Shown here piece after piece: positions 6,461 to 10,979 of a stretch of 10,979 bases of DNA. Origin of the DNA: Sphaerochaeta sp. (lineage in GTDB: Bacteria > Spirochaetota > Spirochaetia > Sphaerochaetales > Sphaerochaetaceae). Location: the NCBI GenBank assembly GCA_003446545.1, contig DMAO01000354.1, positions 1-10,979 of the forward strand, written 5' to 3'. Position numbers and translations under genes: made by a program. The notes beneath the pieces are model-generated. The model saw nothing but the letters and a program-made list of their open reading frames with translations, was not told where the DNA came from and made no database searches. The first letter of the stretch is position 1, and each line of letters opens with the position of its first letter.

Positions 6461-8179
6461 TCAGGAAAAATCCTGCTTGCTGTATAATCTAGCATACTGG
6501 CCATTCAGTGCCAACAGTTCATCGCTTTTCCCCTGTTCGATGAGCTTACCATCATCCAGTACAAAAATGCAGTCAGCATTCTTTACCGTGGTAAGTCGGT
6601 GAGCAATGACAATTGCAGTCCGTCCGGAGGACAGGCGGGCAAAAGCCTCGCTGATAAGCTCTTCACTTTCGGTATCGAGGCTACTGGTAGCCTCATCAAA
6701 GATGAGGATGGGAGGGTCCTTCAAGAAGACCCTTGCAATGGAGATGCGCTGTTTCTGCCCCCCTGAGAGCAGAGTCCCACGCTCTCCCACCTCGGTATCG
6801 ATACCTAGGGGGAGACTGCGTACGAACGTACCCAGGTTGGCAGCATCGAGGGCTGCCCACATCTCCTCTTCAGACGCATCGACCTTGCCGAAACGAAGAT
6901 TTTCCCTGATGGAAGTGTCGAAAAGAAAAACATTCTGCTGGACAAATCCAATATGTTTGTGTAACGATCGCTGGGTGACCTGCGAGACATCCTGTCCGTC
7001 GATGAGGATGCTCCCCTCTTCCGATTCATAAAAACGGGGAATGAGCGAGGCAAATGTACTTTTCCCAGCACCTGATTCCCCCACCAATGCGACAGTCGTA
7101 CTGCCATGTATCGATAGGTTCAAGTCCTTGAGGATAGTCTCTGTAGATGACTCGTACTGAAAGGTTACATGGTCAAACCGGATATTCCCTTCAGTAATCT
7201 GCAAGTCCTTGGCATCACGCTTGTCCACAATGGAGGGACTCTCATCCATGACCTGAACAAATCTCTCAAAGCTTGCCATACCTTGCTGCAACTGTTCCGT
7301 AAAGTTGATCAGGCGGTCGATGGGAGGAAGGACGACACCAACATAGAGGATGAAGGTGACCAGGTCGTAGGCTTGTACAGATCCACCCATGATCAAGAGA
7401 GCACCACCGGCGATGGTACAAAAGTAATAGAGCTCCCTAAAGAGCCCGATAATGGAGTGGTAGCTTCCCATGACCTTGTACTGTTCGGTCTTGCTGTCGC
7501 GCAGGATGTTGTTCACATCGTTGAACTTCTGCTCCTGATACGCTTCACGGCCAAAGCTCTTTACCTCCCTGATTCCCATCAAGGAGTTCTCCACATTGCT
7601 GTTCACATCGGCGACTGTGGAGCGGACCCTGCGAAAGGTAACGCGCATCTTCAGCCCGTAATACATGCCATAGGCAACCATGAACGGCAGGGGGATGAGG
7701 GATATTAGCGAGAGGCTGACACTGTAGGAGAACATGACGATGTACGACCCTACAATAGTCGCCACGCTGATGATCAGGTCCTCTGGGCCATGGTGTGCCA
7801 TCTCGGTGATCTGAAAGAGGTCATTGGTGATGCGGCTCATCATATGACCAGTCTTCGTCCTGTCAAAATACCCAAAAGAGAGTTTTTGCAGGTGGGCGAA
7901 CAGTTCGCTACGCATGTCCGTCTCCATCTTCACACCCAGGATATGTCCCCACGTCATGCGAATATACTGGCATATGGCCTGAAGCACATATATGGAAAGC
8001 ATCACGGCAAAGATGATAAGAATCGCCTGCAGATTCTTATCGGGAATCTCGGTCTTCAACAACTGTCGGGTCAAGGATGGAAAGATGATGGACAGGATGG
8101 AGGCAAATATTGCTACCCCCATATCGAGAAAAAACAGGCCTTTATACGGCCGATAATAAGAAATGAAACGTCTGAGCAT
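6461..8179 (-). CDS. ABC exporter, fused permease and ATPase (MsbA/lipid or multidrug type)
   Basis: 572 residues from ATG 8179, which comes one base after the helicase stop (TAA-T-ATG). An upstream TTG at 8209 would add ten residues inside the helicase frame and is less likely. The N-terminal half (about 1-310) is a six-helix type I exporter domain beginning MLRRFISYYRPYKG, with the coupling region FGYFDRTKTGHMMSRITND (about 102-120) typical of half-transporters. The ATPase domain (about 330-572) is complete: Walker A GESGAGKST (367-375), Q-loop near Gln415, LSGGQ (471-475), Walker B ILIFDEATSSLD with Glu496, and switch His527. It should act as a homodimer in the inner membrane, exporting lipid, drug or peptide. 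The neighbouring plsC hints at lipid, but the sequence does not settle it. No second half-transporter is adjacent. Confidence 0.93.
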   Translation of the reverse strand: MLRRFISYYRPYKGLFFLDMGVAIFASILSIIFPSLTRQLLKTEIPDKNLQAILIIFAVMLSIYVLQAICQYIRMTWGHILGVKMETDMRSELFAHLQKLSFGYFDRTKTGHMMSRITNDLFQITEMAHHGPEDLIISVATIVGSYIVMFSYSVSLSLISLIPLPFMVAYGMYYGLKMRVTFRRVRSTVADVNSNVENSLMGIREVKSFGREAYQEQKFNDVNNILRDSKTEQYKVMGSYHSIIGLFRELYYFCTIAGGALLIMGGSVQAYDLVTFILYVGVVLPPIDRLINFTEQLQQGMASFERFVQVMDESPSIVDKRDAKDLQITEGNIRFDHVTFQYESSTETILKDLNLSIHGSTTVALVGESGAGKSTFASLIPRFYESEEGSILIDGQDVSQVTQRSLHKHIGFVQQNVFLFDTSIRENLRFGKVDASEEEMWAALDAANLGTFVRSLPLGIDTEVGERGTLLSGGQKQRISIARVFLKDPPILIFDEATSSLDTESEELISEAFARLSSGRTAIVIAHRLTTVKNADCIFVLDDGKLIEQGKSDELLALNGQYARLYSKQDFS

Positions 8180-8180
8180 A

Positions 8181-9935
8181 TTACTTCTTTTTCCTAAACA
8201 AACGAGCAAAGAATCCGCTCTTGCCCTCTTCCTGCCTTACGACAGGTTCGGATACGGGGGCTTTGGTCCTAGGTGGCAAATTCTTTTTGGGCTCATAGGT
8301 ACGTGCAGGTTTTTTCTGTTCGTCTTTCCTGGGTTCGCTCTTGCGGGGTTCGTCTTTTCTGCCTTGGCTGTTTCTGCTCTCACCTTTAGGCTGAGCGGAT
8401 CTGTTTGGCGCACTCTTGACGGGTGTTCCACTTTCATTGGAATACTGTTGCTTGTAGTAAGACATTCTCTCTTCCAAAGAAAGCTTCTGGATCTCTGCAT
8501 AGCTCTTTGAGCCGCTTCTGCGTCCTGCATGCTCAGTAGCACTGGGCCTTCTCGGCGGTTGGGAGCTGCCTCTTGGTGCTGGAGCAGGTCTTGAGCCCTG
8601 TGCTACGCGTGGAGGACGTGTTGAGCTGTCCCTTCGGCTCTGGTTTCCATCACGACGAGGGGCAGGTCCTCTTCTTGTTACAGGAGCCGGCCGTTTGCCA
8701 CGGCCTCTAGGCCCACCTGGAGAGGAAGAACGCGAATACTCGTCATTGCGCACAAGATCACGGAAGGAATACTTGGAGCTCTTGTCCTCAACCTCAGGCA
8801 GTTCCCCCTCAGCTGGCCAGATTACTGGAATCTTCATGTTGATGAAGTTTTCGATTGGCTCAAGGCCAAATACGTACTCTTCATCAGCGAGGGTTATTGA
8901 CTTTCCACTCTTGCCGGCCCTTGCAGTACGCCCGATCCTATGGACATAACTCTCAAAATCATCGGGTATGTCGTAGTTGACTACCAGTTCAAGGTCGTCG
9001 ATCTGCAACCCTCTGGCTGCAACATCGGTTGCAACAAGGAACTTGATCGTCCCCTCCTTCATACGGTCGATGGTTTCGAGCCGCTTAGCCTGAGGAAGGT
9101 CTCCCATAAGGTATTTGGCTGCATACCCATTGAGTGTGAGGCGTTTGGAGACTTCGATACAACGGGCTTTCGTGTTGGTGAAAACAAGACAATTCTCGGG
9201 ATTTTCTTTGCTCAGCAGCTGAAGCAGCAGACCAAACTTGTCTTTTTTCGAGATGTGATAGAGTTCCTGGGTTATGGCCTTCACAGTCATCTCCTCAGGC
9301 TGGACCGCTATCTCCACAGGGTTGTTCATAAACGACCAGGCAAGATTCTTCACCTTGGTGCTCAAGGTAGCTGAGAACAGCATAGTCTGCCTCTCAGTGC
9401 AGGGACGCAGCAGGCTGAACATATTCTGGATGTCAGGATAAAAACCCATGTCAAACAGCCTGTCAGCCTCATCAACGACAAAGATGTCAAAGTTCCTGAA
9501 GTCAATCTTATGCATCTTCTGGTAGTCAAGGATTCTTCCAGGGGTACAGACAAAGATGTCACACCCCTCTTCGATGGCCTTGTCCTGCTTTGCGTACCCC
9601 ACACCTCCATAAAAACATCCCACCGAGAGGCCTGGTATGTACTTAGAGAGCTTGAGGGTATCTTCTTCAATTTGGACTGCAAGCTCCCGGGTAGGAGCGA
9701 CAATGAGGGCTTTGGGTTTGTTCTTGCCCTCCTTGACTGCTTGAACAAAATTTTCCAGGATTGTCAGCACATAGACTGCAGTTTTGCCACTGCCGGTCTT
9801 TGATTGGATCATCACATCTTTTTGGGTAAGGCTTACAGGAAGCACGCGCTGTTGCACCTCAGTACATTCGGCAAAGCCGGCAAAAGAGATGCCTTTGAGC
9901 AATTGCTCACTTATGGGTAGTTCGGTAAATTTCAT
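8181..9935 (-). CDS. DEAD-box ATP-dependent RNA helicase with long basic disordered tail
   Basis: 584 residues. The core (1-370) has all superfamily 2 motifs: Q motif from Phe3 to Gln28, motif I SKTGSGKT (45-52, Ser in place of the common Ala), PTRELA (81-86), TPGR (131-134), DEAD (155-158), SAT (188-190), VFTNTK (251-256), ATDVAARG (302-309) and HRIGRTARAG (332-341). It unwinds short RNA duplexes, likely in ribosome assembly or mRNA turnover. From about 385 to 584 the chain is low-complexity, rich in Arg, Pro, Ser and Lys, with RGRGKRP, three RK(D/S)E(P/Q) units at 526-540, a short helical-looking island SYAEIQKLSLEERMSYYKQQ (about 478-497), and a hydrophobic-basic end GFFARLFRKKK. Such tails bind RNA or partners. 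ATG 9935 must be the start because the Q motif begins at once, yet there is no clear ribosome site. It heads the seven-gene run. DeaD/RhlE/CshA subtype is not decided. Confidence 0.95.
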   Translation of the reverse strand: MKFTELPISEQLLKGISFAGFAECTEVQQRVLPVSLTQKDVMIQSKTGSGKTAVYVLTILENFVQAVKEGKNKPKALIVAPTRELAVQIEEDTLKLSKYIPGLSVGCFYGGVGYAKQDKAIEEGCDIFVCTPGRILDYQKMHKIDFRNFDIFVVDEADRLFDMGFYPDIQNMFSLLRPCTERQTMLFSATLSTKVKNLAWSFMNNPVEIAVQPEEMTVKAITQELYHISKKDKFGLLLQLLSKENPENCLVFTNTKARCIEVSKRLTLNGYAAKYLMGDLPQAKRLETIDRMKEGTIKFLVATDVAARGLQIDDLELVVNYDIPDDFESYVHRIGRTARAGKSGKSITLADEEYVFGLEPIENFINMKIPVIWPAEGELPEVEDKSSKYSFRDLVRNDEYSRSSSPGGPRGRGKRPAPVTRRGPAPRRDGNQSRRDSSTRPPRVAQGSRPAPAPRGSSQPPRRPSATEHAGRRSGSKSYAEIQKLSLEERMSYYKQQYSNESGTPVKSAPNRSAQPKGESRNSQGRKDEPRKSEPRKDEQKKPARTYEPKKNLPPRTKAPVSEPVVRQEEGKSGFFARLFRKKK

Positions 9936-9961
9936 GGATCTATATATCGCCTTTATAAGAA

Positions 9962-9990
9962 TTTGTAAATGCAGGGTTCAGAAGGGTCAA
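9962..9990 (-). promoter_or_regulatory. Alternative sigma-70-like promoter close to the helicase start
   Basis: On the - strand TTGACC (9990-9985) is followed after 17 bases by TACAAA (9967-9962). The -35 matches five of six and the -10 four of six consensus bases, with ideal spacing. It would give a leader of only about 20 bases. Its -35 lies inside the 9982-10005 hairpin sequence, so at most one of the two interpretations is likely dominant. Confidence 0.3.
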
Positions 9991-10005
9991 CCAGTGGGGA
10001 CCCTT
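9982..10005 (-). repeat. Seven-base-pair inverted repeat in the helicase 5' region
   Basis: AAGGGTC and GACCCTT flank a ten-base loop that can extend the stem by two more G-C pairs (CC-AGTG-GG) past a two-base bulge. In RNA from the - strand this would form a stable hairpin about 46 bases before the helicase ATG. It could affect initiation or stability, as in structured cold-shock leaders, but no such role is shown. Confidence 0.5.
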
Positions 10006-10023
10006 ACCCATAAAGATAGAGCA

Positions 10024-10029
10024 ATTATA
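10024..10029 (-). promoter_or_regulatory. Possible -10 element of the helicase operon promoter
   Basis: Reading the - strand, TATAAT at 10029-10024 is a perfect sigma-70 -10 box. The region 17 bases upstream (near CCTTAG) is a poor -35. Transcription from here would start near 10017 and give a leader of about 80 bases containing the 9982-10005 hairpin. This is inference from consensus only. Confidence 0.35.
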
Positions 10030-10207
10030 TACAATTGTCCACCTCCCTAAGGTAGACACACCAGTCAAAGGCCTTTGAAGACCTCTGGGCCCTTACGTTC
10101 ACCGGATGAGAGGTTTGCTTGCATCTGCAAGCAGAAACCCTAAGATTGCATAGGGGAGAATATTTTCTGCATTAGAGTAACGATAACGTTCCCCCTACCT
10201 GCATTCC

Positions 10208-10979
10208 TTAGTCCTCAAGCTCCCATGAACGGACCAGGGCCTTGATGGCATTGGTACGGTCAAATGGAGCTTTGAAAGCCTGACCATCAAGGGTAGAGAG
10301 CGGCATGGCTGCCATGCTGGTCGCCGATACAAACAACTCATCATACAGACCTGCATGCAAATCCTTTGCCAAAGGTGCCTTATAGATTACCTCAATGCCT
10401 AAAATCTTTGTAGCTTGGATGATACGCTCACGGGTTATCCCCAAGAGCACCTCATCATCCTTGGCTGTATAGAGCTTACCATCCCTAAAGGCAAAGAAAT
10501 TGCTCCTTGTCCCTTCCAGGACCTGCCCCTTTCGATCAACGAGCAGGGCTTCAAAGCCAGCAGAGCTTTTCGCCTTCTCCAAGGCCATGTAGTTGAGCAG
10601 GAGGTTTCCTGTCTTGCAGGAGGGCATCAGACGCTCCCCTTCATAGGTGATGGCACCCACTCCCCGGGTGTAATAATCCTCAGGATACGTAAGCAGGGGA
10701 GAGGCCGTGATAAAGCACTGGGGCTCTTTGCCACCAACCAGGAGGATTCTTACAGAAGCCTCTTCTAGCAGGTCTACCTTGATGAGTTTGTAGACCCAAT
10801 CCTTCAGTTCCTCTCGGGTAAAGGGGTGTGAGAGCCCAATTCCCATACAAGAGTGTTCGAGCCTGATAAGGTGGTCATCAAGATGCACTGGATGGGATTT
10901 TACTACCCGAAGTGATTCGTACGTGGAGAATCCAAACTGGACCTCCCTATTTGTTATGGGGAGACAAGCCTCTTTCTCC
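10208..10979 (-). CDS. Class IV PLP-dependent aminotransferase (branched-chain/D-amino acid/aminodeoxychorismate lyase superfamily), N-terminus outside window
   Basis: The - strand frame is open from 10979 to TAA at 10208, giving 256 visible residues. A GTG at 10888 is not the start, because the codons before it read YESLRVVKSHPVHLDDHLIRLE, the usual 'FEtlRv..g.pfhLeeHl.RL' opening of this fold. So the true start lies beyond the edge, probably only a few dozen codons away. The PLP-binding lysine is in SCKTGNLLLNYMALEKAK. VLEGTRSNFFAFRDGKLYTA is the conserved Glu-Gly loop and following strand, LLGITRERII the next conserved block, and SATSMAAMPLSTLDG the C-terminal phosphate/substrate loop. The Glu in EG favours an aminotransferase over aminodeoxychorismate lyase, but ilvE, dat and pabC types cannot be separated from what is here. 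It is separated from the helicase by 272 bases and is likely a separate unit. Confidence 0.88.
   Translation of the reverse strand, partial: EKEACLPITNREVQFGFSTYESLRVVKSHPVHLDDHLIRLEHSCMGIGLSHPFTREELKDWVYKLIKVDLLEEASVRILLVGGKEPQCFITASPLLTYPEDYYTRGVGAITYEGERLMPSCKTGNLLLNYMALEKAKSSAGFEALLVDRKGQVLEGTRSNFFAFRDGKLYTAKDDEVLLGITRERIIQATKILGIEVIYKAPLAKDLHAGLYDELFVSATSMAAMPLSTLDGQAFKAPFDRTNAIKALVRSWELED

Larger units (their letters stand above)
9936..10207 (-). other. Intergenic/leader region upstream of the helicase, rich in inverted repeats
   Basis: 272 bases with no convincing ORF, between the aminotransferase stop and the helicase start. Paired segments seen: AAGGGTC 9982-9988 with GACCCTT 9999-10005; GGTTTGCTTGC 10112-10122 with GCAAGC-AG-AAACC 10127-10139; GCAGAAA 10131-10137 with TTTCTGC 10164-10170, with inner CCCTA 10138-10142 and TAGGG 10151-10155; and TAGGGG-A-GAA 10151-10160 with TTCCCCCTA 10189-10197. 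A 12-base palindrome CAAAGGCCTTTG lies at 10066-10077. Several of these exclude one another. No T-run follows any of them on the - strand, so I cannot name a terminator for the aminotransferase gene. No known riboswitch core was recognised. Confidence 0.5.

Noticed and set aside
7169..7708. Long open frame of 179 codons on the + strand opposite the ABC exporter
   Set aside because: It lies wholly antisense to a gene with all ABC motifs, its protein has no recognisable domain, and no ribosome site was noted. It is a shadow of the real gene's codon bias.
8043..8050. Serine in motif I of the helicase (SKTGSGKT) as a sign of inactivity
   Set aside because: The position is examined at residues 45-52 of the helicase near 9780-9803; the Lys and Thr needed for ATP binding are intact and small-residue variation there is tolerated. 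The listed coordinates are only a placeholder within the exporter and carry no signal.
8940..9374. Open frame of 144 codons on the + strand opposite the helicase
   Set aside because: Antisense to the conserved helicase core, with no domain-like features.
10112..10139. Hairpin GGTTTGCTTGC...GCAAGC-AG-AAACC as the terminator of the aminotransferase gene
   Set aside because: The stem is good, but the bases after it on the - strand (CTCTCATCC) have no T-run, so intrinsic termination is not supported.

Overview
The window looks like a chromosomal stretch from a bacterium of roughly balanced base composition. Starts are Shine-Dalgarno led (AGGAG or GGAGG), genes are densely packed, and transporters and anaerobe-type ECF vitamin uptake parts are prominent. 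A spirochaete of the Sphaerochaeta kind would fit, but that is an impression from gene content and protein style, not a proof.

Left edge (1-201, + strand): the last 66 residues of a MATE-type efflux protein. Next come about 290 bases without a clear gene, holding phased short repeats and a possible tiny upstream ORF. Then a small, comparatively AT-rich fic gene (498-1238, +) encodes a self-inhibited class II Fic AMP-transferase. It looks like an accessory insertion in an otherwise housekeeping neighbourhood. A strong hairpin at 1283-1326 sits between fic and the converging guaA and probably ends transcription from both sides.

Centre (1363-9935, all - strand): seven genes run head to tail with overlaps or very short gaps. 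In transcription order they are a DEAD-box RNA helicase with a long basic disordered tail, an MsbA-like ABC exporter, a PlsC-type 1-acylglycerol-3-phosphate acyltransferase, a complete ECF uptake transporter (fused double ATPase, EcfT, S component), and GMP synthase (guaA). Stop/start couplings (TAA-T-ATG, 17-base overlap, ATGA, TAGGAG) suggest a single operon, with guaA slightly set apart by 57 bases. The functional threads are membrane lipid synthesis/export, uptake of a small molecule of unknown identity, and purine nucleotide synthesis.

Right edge (10208-10979, - strand): a class IV PLP-dependent aminotransferase whose reading frame stays open to the window edge, so its N-terminus lies outside. 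Between it and the helicase are 272 bases rich in inverted repeats, several mutually exclusive, plus a perfect TATAAT. This is probably the promoter and structured leader of the helicase operon.

The most interesting points are the matched degeneracy of one of the two composite ATP sites in the fused ECF ATPase, the orphan S component beside guaA, the structured helicase leader, and the fic island with its phased upstream repeats. I saw no CRISPR array, tRNA, rRNA, insertion sequence or phage gene.
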